A stretch of 64,000 nt of DNA from Allosalinactinospora lopnorensis (GTDB taxonomy: Bacteria; Actinomycetota; Actinomycetes; Streptosporangiales; Streptosporangiaceae), in contig NZ_LAJC01000002.1 of the NCBI RefSeq assembly GCF_000981225.1, positions 123,282 through 187,281 on the forward strand. The letters are read 5' to 3'. The position numbers and the translations under genes are program-made. This document shows positions 44,921 through 53,613 of this stretch, in pieces (the first letter of the stretch is position 1; each line of letters begins with the position of its first letter). The notes beneath the pieces are model-generated. The model searched no databases. It worked only from the letters and a program-made list of their open reading frames with translations, and was not told the DNA's origin.

Positions 44921-47900
44921 CACGTTCTGCCCCCCGGCGGCAGGCCGCCGACGGCGGCGTACGGGACGGAGCGGGGCCGCCCGCGATCGAACGGGCCGGC
45001 GCCACGGTCACGCCACTGTCCCATGCCCAGGAACGCATGTGGTTCGCCGACGCCGCGGCCCCCGGCAACGCGACGTACAACGAACCCCTCTTCTTCGCCT
45101 GGAACGAGCCGGTCGACATCGCGGCGCTGACCACGGCACTCACCACCATCATCCGGCGGCACGAGATCCTGCGGAGCACCTACCGGCTCGACGGCGACCG
45201 TCCGGTCCAGGTCGTCGCCGATGCGGCGTCGGTCGGCGCGAAACCCGGGATGACCGACCTCACCGGGGTTCCCGACGCGGGACGCCGGGCGCGCGAGGAG
45301 GCCGAACAGCACGCCCGGGAACCCTTCGACCTGGAGACCGGCCCCATTGTGCGGTGCCATGTGTGGCGCGGCATTCCCGAGGGCGACGCGGTGCTGCTCA
45401 CGTTCCACCACATCGCCGTCGACGGCGGGTCGTACCCGGTGCTGCTCGACGAGTTCGCGGAGGCCTACGACAGCGCGCTGGCGGGCCGAGTCCCGGAGAC
45501 CGAGGATCCGCCCGTCCAGTACGCCGACTTCGCGGCCTGGGAACGCGAGGTGACCGTCGGGGCGGCTCTCGCCTCCGAGGTGAGCAAACGCGCCGAAGAG
45601 CTGCTCGAAGTCCCCGGCGGCTTGGTACTGGCCGGGTGCGGTGAGCGGCCGGCGGCCTCCGAGGGGTCGCGGCCCGGCCGCCAGGAGGCCTTCACGGTCC
45701 CCTCCCACGTGCGCGAACGTGTCCACGAGGTCGCGAGGTCCCTCCGTGCGACGCCCTTCGTCGTCCTGCTGGCCGCTTTGCAGGGGGTGCTCCACCAGTG
45801 GTCGGGGCGCAAGGAGTTCCTCGTCGGTTCGATCGTCGGCCACAGGCCTCGCCCCGAGATCGAGGCACTGCCGGGCCTCTTCGTGAACACCGTGCCGCTG
45901 CGCTGCCGCGTCGAGCCGCAGTGGTCGTTCGCCGAGCTCTGCACCCGCTCACGCACCGAGGCCTACCGCTCCCTCTCTTACCGGGAGCTGCCGTTCGACG
46001 AACTCACCTCGGCCGCCGCATCCGCTCGGGAGCAGGGGCGGCGGGAACTGGTCGACGTCGCCCTCGTCTTCCAGAACGCGCTCGGGTCCGGTGGGCGGGC
46101 GCCGACCCGCTGGGCTCCGCCGCGGCTGCTCGGCACGGGCACGGCCAAGTTCGACCTGCTGCTGTTTGTGGAGGACGGTCCTGATGGCATCTCCGTCACG
46201 GTTGAACACGACACCGACCGATACTCCGACGGGATCGCCCGTGCCATAGGCGCGGGGTTCGTGGCACTGATCACTGAGGCTGTCGCCGGCCCGGATCGAC
46301 TGCTCCGGGATCTTCCCGGCGCCCCGCCGTCGGGACTCCCGCTGCCCGCACCTCCGTCGCCCTCGCTGAGCAGCGGTGTGAACAGCGAGAACGGCCGCAG
46401 CGCTACCGATCCGACCGCGACGGCGAGTCCCTCGGGAGCGGCCCCCTCCACCGGCGGGCTCACGCCCGACGAGCGCCGCGCCGCCGAACTCTTCGCCGAC
46501 GCGCTCGCGGCCGCCATCCCGGGAACGCCCAATGACCTGGCCGACCGGCTGACCCCGGAGGCGAACTTTTTCGCTCTTGGCGGCCACTCCCTGATGGCCG
46601 TGACCATGCTCGCTGAAGCGCGGCGCCGTTACGCCGCCTCCGTCGCACCTCGGGATTTCCTGCCCGCCCCCACGGTCTCCGGACTGGCCCGACTGCTCGG
46701 CGCGGCGCGGGCACCGAACGACGAGCGGCACGCCCCGGCCGCCCCGGCCATCCCGACCGGGCCGCATCCGGCGACGTCCGCGCAGCAGCGCTTCTGGTTC
46801 CTCGACAGGATCCCCGAACTGCGCCCGGCGTATCTGATGCCCACGGTCGTCGAGTACACCGGCCCCGTAGACCGGGCGGCCCTCCACCGGGCCCTGACCA
46901 CGGTCATGGACCGCCACCCCGGGCTCCGCTCCCGGTTCGAGCTGGACCGGAGGCAGCGCCGCCTGGTTTACCGGACCGGGGGCCCTCCCCCCGCGGTGGC
47001 GGCGACCGACGCGGCGGCCTGGACACCGGCCGAGGTGCGGGAGCACCTGGCCTCCGCCTGCCGGACCGGGTTCGACCTTGCCGTCGACGCACCCGCGCGC
47101 GCAGAAGTCGTATCGGTCGGCGACCGGACACTCCTCGTCCTGGTCGCACACCACATCGCCATCGATGGCTGGTCCAGGGGCCTGCTCCTGGAACAGCTCG
47201 CAGAGGCCTACCGGGCTGAGACCGGGGGAGGCCCGGCCGCGCTGGCGGAACCGGTGCATCCGGCGCGGGCGGTCGGTGCCGCTCCCGAACGGGCGGTGGC
47301 GGAGCGGACAGAGGAGATGGTGGCATGGCTGAACGGGGCACCGACGGATATCAGCCTGCCCCATGACCGCCCCAGAGGCGGGTCGCAGTCCATCCAGGCC
47401 GCGACGTGCGCGACCCGTCTGGGCGGTGAGCTGACCGCCCGGTTGCGCGCGGTCGCGGGCGACGGACTCGGCTGCACCTCGTTCATGAGCGCCGTGGCAC
47501 TGCTCGCGGTGGCTCTGGCGCGTCGCACCGGTCAGCGGGACTTCCTCTTCGCCTTCCCCTGGGCCGGCCGGGAGTCCTCCGACAGCGCCGACGCGGTGGC
47601 GATGCTCGTCAACACCCTGGTGCTCCGGGCCGACCTCAGAGGCCGCATCACCTGGCGGGACCTGCTGGAACGTGTGAAGGAAAGCAGCACGTTCTGCTAC
47701 CGCCGCGCCGACGTGCCATTCGAGTCGCTGGTCACGGCGCTGCATCCGGACAGGGACCTGAGCCGTCCGCCCCTGACCCCCGTGTACCTCACCTTCTGGG
47801 ACGGGCCTCCGGACGTGCCGGCCCTGCGGCCCGGAATCGGCGCCCGCCTGTTGCCGTCCGACCCTCCCCGTATCAAGTACGAACTCGAACTCGACGTTAC

Positions 47901-48039
47901 AGAGCACGCCGAGGACATCGAACTGGCCGCCTCCTACACCTGTGCCCTGTTCGACCCCGGGACCGTGACAGAACTGCTCGATGCAATGGTCGCCGCCGCA
48001 CGGGAGCTGGTGGACGACCCCGGATCCCATCCCTTGTAA
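44917..48039 (+). CDS. NRPS protein, C-T-C without its own adenylation domain
   Basis: 1040 aa from TTG 44917, which overlaps the upstream stop as TTGA and follows GAGGGGAGCGG. First condensation domain, about 30-450, with HHIAVDG (His 165-166). Then a carrier domain, FFALGGHSLMAV, phosphopantetheine Ser about 558. Second condensation domain, about 600-1030, with HHIAIDG (His 745-746) and the late FPWAGRES...VNTLVLRADL and RRADVPFESLV motifs. No adenylation motif occurs between, so the carrier must be loaded in trans, probably by the free adenylation protein at 56806. The second C domain would then condense onto the stand-alone carrier protein that follows 11 bp later. Confidence 0.9.
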   Translation: MTRSAPRRQAADGGVRDGAGPPAIERAGATVTPLSHAQERMWFADAAAPGNATYNEPLFFAWNEPVDIAALTTALTTIIRRHEILRSTYRLDGDRPVQVVADAASVGAKPGMTDLTGVPDAGRRAREEAEQHAREPFDLETGPIVRCHVWRGIPEGDAVLLTFHHIAVDGGSYPVLLDEFAEAYDSALAGRVPETEDPPVQYADFAAWEREVTVGAALASEVSKRAEELLEVPGGLVLAGCGERPAASEGSRPGRQEAFTVPSHVRERVHEVARSLRATPFVVLLAALQGVLHQWSGRKEFLVGSIVGHRPRPEIEALPGLFVNTVPLRCRVEPQWSFAELCTRSRTEAYRSLSYRELPFDELTSAAASAREQGRRELVDVALVFQNALGSGGRAPTRWAPPRLLGTGTAKFDLLLFVEDGPDGISVTVEHDTDRYSDGIARAIGAGFVALITEAVAGPDRLLRDLPGAPPSGLPLPAPPSPSLSSGVNSENGRSATDPTATASPSGAAPSTGGLTPDERRAAELFADALAAAIPGTPNDLADRLTPEANFFALGGHSLMAVTMLAEARRRYAASVAPRDFLPAPTVSGLARLLGAARAPNDERHAPAAPAIPTGPHPATSAQQRFWFLDRIPELRPAYLMPTVVEYTGPVDRAALHRALTTVMDRHPGLRSRFELDRRQRRLVYRTGGPPPAVAATDAAAWTPAEVREHLASACRTGFDLAVDAPARAEVVSVGDRTLLVLVAHHIAIDGWSRGLLLEQLAEAYRAETGGGPAALAEPVHPARAVGAAPERAVAERTEEMVAWLNGAPTDISLPHDRPRGGSQSIQAATCATRLGGELTARLRAVAGDGLGCTSFMSAVALLAVALARRTGQRDFLFAFPWAGRESSDSADAVAMLVNTLVLRADLRGRITWRDLLERVKESSTFCYRRADVPFESLVTALHPDRDLSRPPLTPVYLTFWDGPPDVPALRPGIGARLLPSDPPRIKYELELDVTEHAEDIELAASYTCALFDPGTVTELLDAMVAAARELVDDPGSHPL

Positions 48040-48050
48040 GGAGATCTCCT

Positions 48051-48422
48051 GTGAAGGAAACCGGAGTAGCGGAAGCGGCCGTGCCGGGCGAGGAGGAACT
48101 CCTCGCCCGCGTACGGCAGGCGTGGGCCGAGGTGCTTGGCCTGGGGGAGGCCGGAGAGGTTCCGCTCGACACGAACTTCCTCGATGCGGGTGGGAGCTCC
48201 ATGCTGCTCATCATGCTCTGGGAGGAACTGAACCCGCTTTCGAGCGGCGGTCTGCGCGTATCGGACCTGTTCCAGCACAGCACGGTGAACGCCCAGGTCG
48301 CGTTGCTGGCCGGCGGGGGAGACCACGAGGCGACCCGAGTGGGAGCCCGGGACCGCGGCCGGCTGCTCGACCGGTCCCGCGCGGGCCGGTCCGCCTCGGA
48401 CCGAGGGGAGAGCGCGCTATGA
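48051..48422 (+). CDS. Stand-alone carrier protein (T domain)
   Basis: 123 aa, GTG start after AAGGAGA. Carrier fold about 15-85: EEELLARVRQAWAEVLGLGEAGEVPLDTNFLDAGGSSMLLIMLWEELNPLSSGGLRVSDLFQHSTVNAQVALL. The phosphopantetheine site reads AGGSSML instead of GGDSL, yet keeps a Ser. The 35-residue Arg-rich tail may be a docking segment. It overlaps the KS gene by ATGA. In context it bridges the second C domain and the KS. Confidence 0.85.
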   Translation: MKETGVAEAAVPGEEELLARVRQAWAEVLGLGEAGEVPLDTNFLDAGGSSMLLIMLWEELNPLSSGGLRVSDLFQHSTVNAQVALLAGGGDHEATRVGARDRGRLLDRSRAGRSASDRGESAL

Positions 48423-49663
48423 CGAGTGCGACCGAGATCGCGGTCGTCGGTATCGGGTGCCGTTTCCCGGACGCCTGGACACCCGAGGAGTTCTGGCGGA
48501 ACATCAAGCGTGGCGCGGTGTCGATGCGTGATCTGACGCCGGCCCAGCTCCAGGCCGCCGGAATCTCCGAGGAGGAGGCGTCGGCGCCGGATTTCGTCCG
48601 GGTGGCCGCCGGCCTGCCAGGGGTCGAGGAGTTCGCCGCCGACTTCTTCGGATACCCGCCGCGCGAGGCCGAGACCATCGATCCGCAGCAGCGGATCTTC
48701 CTTGAGACCGCCTGGGAGGCGCTCGAGTCGGCGGGCCACCCGCCCCGTGCCGACGGCCCCATTGTCGGCGTCTTCGGCAGCGCCTACGCCGGGACGTACT
48801 CGGCCGCCTTGCTCACCGCGAAGGCCCGGGACCGCGGGCTGCGGGCGGCCGTCGACGACCTCGACCTGACAGTGGGGGGCCAACCCGACTTCATGACGTC
48901 GAGGGCCGCCTACAAACTCGGGCTCCGCGGTCCCGCGCTCAGCATCCAGACGGGCTGCTCAGCCTCGCTCTACGCGCTGCACTACGCGACCCTCAGCCTG
49001 CTCGCCGGCGAATGCGACATCGCGCTCGCCGGGGGAGCGACGGTGCACGAGCCGCTCCGCGGGTACCGCTACCAGCCGGGCGGGGTGGTCTCCGAGGACG
49101 GCTACTGCCGGTCCTTCGACGCCCACTCGACAGGGACATCGCACAGCTCGGGTGTGGGGGTCGTGGCGCTGCGCAGGCTCTCCGACGCACTGGCGGACGG
49201 GGACAACGTGCTCGCTGTCATCCGCGGCAGCGCTGTGGGCAACGACGGTGGTGAACGGCTGGGCTTCGTGTCCCCCAGCCCGGCGGGCGTGGCCGATGTG
49301 ATCGCCGCCGCGTTGCGGGTGGCCGACGTCCCGGCCGATCTGCTCTGCTACGCCGAGGCACACGGAACGGCCACGGCCGTGGGCGACCACATCGAACTGC
49401 TCGCGCTGACGCGGGCGGCGCGCGAGAGCACGCAGAAGAGCGGCTTCTGCGCTCTGGGATCGGTGATGACCAACGTCGGCCACACCGGGCCCGCCGCCGG
49501 CATCGCGGGCTTCATCAAGGCGGTGCACGTGGCGCGCTCCGGCGTGCTGCCGCCGCATCCGATGTTCGACCGGCCGCGCGACCCGGAGCTGCTCGCCGAT
49601 AGTCCCTTCTACGTGCCGAAGGCGCGGGGAAGTGCGCAGACGCGGACCGGCACGTCCTGGTGA
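48419..49663 (+). CDS. PKS ketosynthase domain, 5' part of a frameshifted KS-ACP-TR protein
   Basis: 414 aa as read. Ketosynthase: IAVVGIGCRFPDAWTPEEFWRNI, ETIDPQQRIFLETAWEALESAG, nucleophile in QTGCSASLYAL (Cys about 180), EAHGTATAVGD (His about 315) and TNVGHTGPAAGIAGF (His about 355), so condensing residues are all present. The frame leaves family similarity at about VPKARGS and stops at 49663. Adding one G at 49621-49622 continues the reading as DADRHVLVNSIGVGGTNASAVLA, the usual KS C-terminus, into the ORF at 49660. I treat 48419-51864 as a single original gene of about 1,148 codons. Confidence 0.88.
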   Translation: MTSATEIAVVGIGCRFPDAWTPEEFWRNIKRGAVSMRDLTPAQLQAAGISEEEASAPDFVRVAAGLPGVEEFAADFFGYPPREAETIDPQQRIFLETAWEALESAGHPPRADGPIVGVFGSAYAGTYSAALLTAKARDRGLRAAVDDLDLTVGGQPDFMTSRAAYKLGLRGPALSIQTGCSASLYALHYATLSLLAGECDIALAGGATVHEPLRGYRYQPGGVVSEDGYCRSFDAHSTGTSHSSGVGVVALRRLSDALADGDNVLAVIRGSAVGNDGGERLGFVSPSPAGVADVIAAALRVADVPADLLCYAEAHGTATAVGDHIELLALTRAARESTQKSGFCALGSVMTNVGHTGPAAGIAGFIKAVHVARSGVLPPHPMFDRPRDPELLADSPFYVPKARGSAQTRTGTSW

Positions 49664-51864
49664 ACTCGATCGGTGTCGGCGGCACGAACGCGTCGGCGGT
49701 CCTCGCCCCGCCTCCGGCGCCCACCCGCGCCCCCGCGCCGCTGCGGGAGAGGGTGCGGCTCGTCCTCTCGGCGCGTACCCGGGCCGAACTCGATGCGCAG
49801 TCCCACAGGATCGCCGACGCGCTGGACGCGGCCGTGGACACGGTGTCCGTTGGGGACGCCTCCTACACGCTGCGCGTCGGCCGACGCGCCTTCGAGGAGC
49901 GCCGCGTCGTCGAGGCGGCCCCGCGGGAGCTGTCGGCGGTGCTTCGCATGCCCCGACCGCCCGCGGCGCGCACCGTCCGGGCGGCACCGCGCCGCGGGCT
50001 CGTGGTGCTGCCGCCGGAGAGCGGGGGGTCGGCAGAGGTGGTGGACAGAATCCTCGCGGCGCTTCCGGAGGGGACCGAGGCGGTCCATGGGCCGCTGGAG
50101 ACCGTCCCGGAGGACCACTTCGCGATTCTCGTCGGCCACGGCGAGGCCGGTCCCGACCGCCACGTCCTGATGGCCGGGGACGGCGCGGAGAACGGCGACC
50201 AGGTGGACGCGGCGCTGGCCGCTGCCTGGCTGCACGGGGTGGAGGTGGACTGGGAGACGCAGGCGGGTGGAGCCGGCCGCAGGGTCCACCTCCCGACCTA
50301 CCCCTTCAGTCGCAAACGCTATTGGGCGCTGGACCGCCTCTCGCTGTCGCCCGGCCGGCAGGAGGAGCCTTCCCCGACTGCGGTCTCCACCGGAGGCTCG
50401 CTGGAGGAGGAGCTGGCCGGACTCTGGAAGGAGTACTTCGGAAGCGAGGTCGGCCCGGATGACGAGTTCGGGGCGCTCGGCGGGACGTCGCTCCTCTCCG
50501 TACAGATGGTGCTGGAGATCCAGCGGCGCCACGGTGTCCTGGTCAACGTCCACCGTGCCGGAGGCAGCCGGGCGACGGTCCGCCGGATCGCCGAGATCGT
50601 GCGCGGCATGCGCGCGGGAGCCGAACGCGGTTCGCCGGAGGTCGACCCGGTGGCCGACGGCGACGGTCCGCTGATCGACGCCGACCTGCAGCTTCCGCTG
50701 GGCGAGCTGAGTCCCGGCAAGGCCAGGGGCCGCGACGTGCTGGTAACGGGCGCGACCGGATATCTGGGCGCGTTCCTCCTGCACGAACTGGTGAACCGCA
50801 CGAAAAACCGCGTGTACGCGCTGGTTCGGGCCGCCGATGAGGCGGAGGGCTGGGAGCGCCTGCGGGCCACCGCGCGCAAGTTCGCCCTTCCGGCCCCGGA
50901 TCCGGAGCGTGTCGTCCCGGTGGTCGGCGACCTGCGGGAGGTCCGTGACGTCCTCCGCCGCTACCGGGGCGGGGAGTTGGGGGAGCGCGTGGGCCATGTC
51001 CTGCACTGCGCGGCCCGGGTGGTCTTCACCGAGCCGTACCGGGTCCTGCGGCAGGACAACGTGCTGTCCATGGTCGAGGTGCTCCGGTGGATGCGGGAGT
51101 GCGGGGTCCGCGATTTCAGTTACGTGTCCACTCTCGCGGCGACGGGGGCGTCGGAGAAGACCGGGGGCCGGATCCTGGAGACGCGGGACCAGCCGCTCGA
51201 TCCCGACCTCGGCGGTTACGGGGTCAGCAAGTGGGTCGGCGAGCGCCTTCTCGAACGCGCGGAACAGGACGGGATGCGCGTCCGCGTCTTCCGGCCCGGA
51301 CTGATCATGGCCGCCACCGGAACGGGGGCCTGCAACGAGAAGGACCTCATCTGGTTCGTCCTGGCCGCGGGGGTCGCGGTGGGCGCCCATCCGAAAGACG
51401 ACCGCGCGATCCCGGTCTCCCCGGTGGATGTTCTGGCGAGGGGCATCGTGGAGCTGGCCGTGTCCTCCGATTCGGTGGGCCGCGCCTACCACCTTGTCGC
51501 CGAGAAGGCGTCGAGCATGTCCGACCTCTTCGCGATGCTCGCGGAGGCCGGACTTCCGACGCGGCCCATGCCGCACGGGGAGTGGCAGAGGCTGATCGCG
51601 GATCGGGCCCTCGCGACCCAGAGCACCATCCTCTCGCCGGTCGCCGCCTACGAACTCGAAGGACACGAGTCCGGCGATGGCGGGATCCAGGCCGGGGCCT
51701 GGCAGTCGTGGCTGCGTCGACGCGGACTCTTCGCTTCGCTCACCGGTGACCACCTGCGCAGTGGACTTGTCCACCTGGCCGGACAGGACGCCCGGATCGG
51801 TGACCTGCTTCCCGCGCTCGCAGAGGCGCAGCACGGGGCCGACACTGCCGAGGAGGTGCGATGA
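49660..51864 (+). CDS. 3' part of the KS module: KS end, AT-less linker, ACP and thioester reductase
   Basis: 734 aa as read from GTG 49660. It opens with the KS end (SIGVGGTNASAVL). Next comes a flank typical of trans-AT PKS modules: YTLRVGRRAFEERRVV and, at about 210, VHLPTYPFSRKRYW, with no acyltransferase between. An ACP follows (FGALGGTSLLSVQMVLEI, Ser present, about 280). The C-terminal reductase begins RDVLVTGATGYLGAFLLHELVNRTKNRVYALVRA (NADPH motif), with VGHVLHCAARVVF, YVSTLAATGA and the catalytic YGVSKWVGERLL. Such TR domains free the chain as an aldehyde or alcohol; no thioesterase is present. It shares ATGA with the dehydrogenase gene. Confidence 0.88.
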   Translation: MNSIGVGGTNASAVLAPPPAPTRAPAPLRERVRLVLSARTRAELDAQSHRIADALDAAVDTVSVGDASYTLRVGRRAFEERRVVEAAPRELSAVLRMPRPPAARTVRAAPRRGLVVLPPESGGSAEVVDRILAALPEGTEAVHGPLETVPEDHFAILVGHGEAGPDRHVLMAGDGAENGDQVDAALAAAWLHGVEVDWETQAGGAGRRVHLPTYPFSRKRYWALDRLSLSPGRQEEPSPTAVSTGGSLEEELAGLWKEYFGSEVGPDDEFGALGGTSLLSVQMVLEIQRRHGVLVNVHRAGGSRATVRRIAEIVRGMRAGAERGSPEVDPVADGDGPLIDADLQLPLGELSPGKARGRDVLVTGATGYLGAFLLHELVNRTKNRVYALVRAADEAEGWERLRATARKFALPAPDPERVVPVVGDLREVRDVLRRYRGGELGERVGHVLHCAARVVFTEPYRVLRQDNVLSMVEVLRWMRECGVRDFSYVSTLAATGASEKTGGRILETRDQPLDPDLGGYGVSKWVGERLLERAEQDGMRVRVFRPGLIMAATGTGACNEKDLIWFVLAAGVAVGAHPKDDRAIPVSPVDVLARGIVELAVSSDSVGRAYHLVAEKASSMSDLFAMLAEAGLPTRPMPHGEWQRLIADRALATQSTILSPVAAYELEGHESGDGGIQAGAWQSWLRRRGLFASLTGDHLRSGLVHLAGQDARIGDLLPALAEAQHGADTAEEVR

Positions 51865-52745
51865 CGCGGCCGGCGGACAACGACGGCGGCGGTACCCCGC
51901 ACCGGCTCGCCGTCCTGGGGGCGGGCGTGATGGGGACGGGGATCACCGCACTCGCTCTCGGGTGCGGTCTGCCCGTGGTGCTCGTGGACGTGGACAAGGA
52001 AGCCCTGGAGCGTTCGCGGGATCGGGTGCGGACCCACCTGCGGTTCGCCCAGATGACGGGGAAGCTTCCGCCGGGTGGCGAGCAGGCCGGCTTCGAGACC
52101 ACGACATCCGTAGCGGACATTTCCGGGTGCACCGCCGTCGTCGAGGCGGTCACCGAGCGGGCCGAGGTGAAGTCGCAGGTCTGGTCTGAGGTCGCCGCGA
52201 CAGTCCCGCCCGGGACACTGCTGGTCTCGAACACCTCTGCGGTTCCGATCGGCGAGCAGGCCGCGTCGGTGCGGCACCCGGAGGACCTCATCGGTGTCCA
52301 CTTCATGAACCCGCCCTACATGATCCACACAGCGGAGATCGTCCGGGGCCCGTCCACGGGTGACACCACCGTGGCGGCGACCAGGGCGCTGCTGGGCGCC
52401 CTCGGCCGGCACGGGATCGTGGTCGCCGATGCGCCCGGGTTCGTGATCAACCGGGTCCTGCAATGGACGATCAATGAAGCCGCCCGGATCGTCGAGGAGG
52501 GCATCGCTGCCCCCGAGGACGTGGACGCCTTGTTCAAGGGATGCCTCGGACACACTACGGGCCCCCTGGCCACCGCCGACCTCATCGGACTCGACAACGT
52601 CGTCGACTCGCTGCGGGTGCTGCGCGAACGACTCGACAACGACCGGTACGAGCCGTGTGACGCGCTGGTCGCGAAGGTGACCGCGGGCGATCTCGGCCGC
52701 AAGACGGGCCGCGGATTCTTCGATTACGGAGGGACAGCCTCTTGA
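51861..52745 (+). CDS. 3-hydroxyacyl-CoA dehydrogenase family protein, FkbK-like
   Basis: 294 aa. Rossmann motif RLAVLGAGVMGTGITALALGCGLPVVLVDVDKEALERS, then VVEAVTERAEVKSQVWSEVAATVPPGTLLVSNTSAVPIGEQAASVRHPEDLIGVHFMNPPYMIHTAEIV, with catalytic Ser and His, and the C-terminal domain APGFVINRVLQWTINEAARIVEEG. In FK506-type extender pathways this enzyme oxidises the glyceryl-ACP alcohol. It lies in the same strand run as the ACP, acyl-CoA dehydrogenase and FkbH homologues. Its stop codon TGA (52743-52745) is formed by the end of the inserted IS element. Confidence 0.88.
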   Translation: MTRPADNDGGGTPHRLAVLGAGVMGTGITALALGCGLPVVLVDVDKEALERSRDRVRTHLRFAQMTGKLPPGGEQAGFETTTSVADISGCTAVVEAVTERAEVKSQVWSEVAATVPPGTLLVSNTSAVPIGEQAASVRHPEDLIGVHFMNPPYMIHTAEIVRGPSTGDTTVAATRALLGALGRHGIVVADAPGFVINRVLQWTINEAARIVEEGIAAPEDVDALFKGCLGHTTGPLATADLIGLDNVVDSLRVLRERLDNDRYEPCDALVAKVTAGDLGRKTGRGFFDYGGTAS

Positions 52746-53313
52746 CTTCCTCCCTACGCCTAAAGGCGGGGGATTCCACCCCTCACGGGGTGGGTTTCCT
52801 GCTTCGTCGGCGACAGCACCCGAGCGGGCTCGGAATGTCTGAGGTCACCTCCACAGGCCGCAACGGCAAGGCCTGCCGCCATAATGTTCTTCGCGGCGTT
52901 GATGTCCCGGTCATGCCGGGTACCGCATCCAGGGCACGTCCAGTGCCTGGTGGAAAGCTTCAGTTCCGCCAGCAGGTGCTGGCAGTTCGAGCAGGTCTTG
53001 GAGGATGGGTACCAGCGGTCGATAACGACCAGGGGCTTGCCCCACTTGTGCGCTTTGTAGGCCAGCATCGACCGGAAGGCGCCCCACCCGCAGTCGGAGA
53101 TGGCGCGGGCCGGGGACCGGTTGCGCACCAGGCGAACGCATCCGAACGTGCGCCCCAACTGGGCCTGCTGTTCGGAGTCCGGGTAGGACCGGCACTTGTA
53201 CGCCGTCCGCATACCAGCAGGTTTAGCAGGACTATGCCCTCCTGCTTAACGCCAAATCACCTGGCCAGCAGGAGTTTCGCTTTCCTCCCCACGGCTGAAG
53301 CCGGGGGTCTCCA
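52742..53313 (-). mobile_element. Non-autonomous IS200/IS605-type element
   Basis: About 570 bp, boundaries approximate. The low-coordinate end is TTGACTTCCTCCC followed by two hairpins, CGCC-TAAA-GGCG (52757-52768) and CCACCCC-TCAC-GGGGTGG (52776-52793). The other end has TCCTCCCCACGGCTGAAGCCG with a CGGC-TGAA-GCCG hairpin at 53292-53303. Such subterminal hairpins, without inverted terminal repeats or target duplication, define IS200/IS605 elements. Read on the minus strand, the tnpB remnant is followed by the hairpin end, where the guide RNA of TnpB is normally encoded. Confidence 0.75.
52760..53212 (-). pseudogene. Internally deleted TnpB (OrfB) of IS605 type
   Basis: 150 aa in one open frame. 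The first 32 residues (MRTAYKCRSYPDSEQQAQLG...FGCVRLVRNR) are the normal TnpB start. They run directly into ARAISDCGWGAFRSMLAYKAHKWGKPLVVIDRWYPSSKTCSNC, which normally lies near the last third of a protein of about 370-400 aa. The zinc ribbon (CSNC...CPGC) and the RuvC-III motif DRDINAAKNI remain, but RuvC-I and RuvC-II are gone, so no nuclease is possible. No tnpA lies nearby. Confidence 0.82.
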
Positions 53314-53328
53314 GCGAGAGGAAGAACG

Positions 53329-53613
53329 ATGAACGCTTCGGTCAACGAGACGACCGGTACCCCGGCGGCGGAGCAGGTCCGCACAACCATGCTGGAGTTT
53401 CTCGAGGAGCGGACCAGGCAGCCCGTGGAGGCGGACACGGACCTGTTCGCCTCAGGCCTGGTTTCGTCGATGTTCGCCATGGAGCTCCTCGTCCACCTCG
53501 AACGGTCCTTCGGGGTCGCCGTGGCCGGCCCTGACCTGAAGCTGGACAACTTCCGCACGGTCGAGGCGATGACCGAACTGGTGCTGCGGCTCCGCGGTGG
53601 TGCCGATGACTGA
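53329..53613 (+). CDS. Acyl carrier protein for the glyceryl-derived extender (FkbJ-like)
   Basis: 94 aa, ATG start after GAGAGGAAG just outside the IS end. Carrier helix I-II: LEFLEERTRQPVEADTDLFASGLVSSMFAMELLVHLERSFGVAVAGPDLKLDNFRTVEAMTELVLRL. The phosphopantetheine Ser is in GLVSSMFAMEL; FkbJ-type proteins share this VNSM/VSSM pattern rather than DSL. It would carry glyceryl-, then tartronyl (hydroxymalonyl) units. Its end overlaps the acyl-CoA dehydrogenase gene. Confidence 0.87.
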   Translation: MNASVNETTGTPAAEQVRTTMLEFLEERTRQPVEADTDLFASGLVSSMFAMELLVHLERSFGVAVAGPDLKLDNFRTVEAMTELVLRLRGGADD

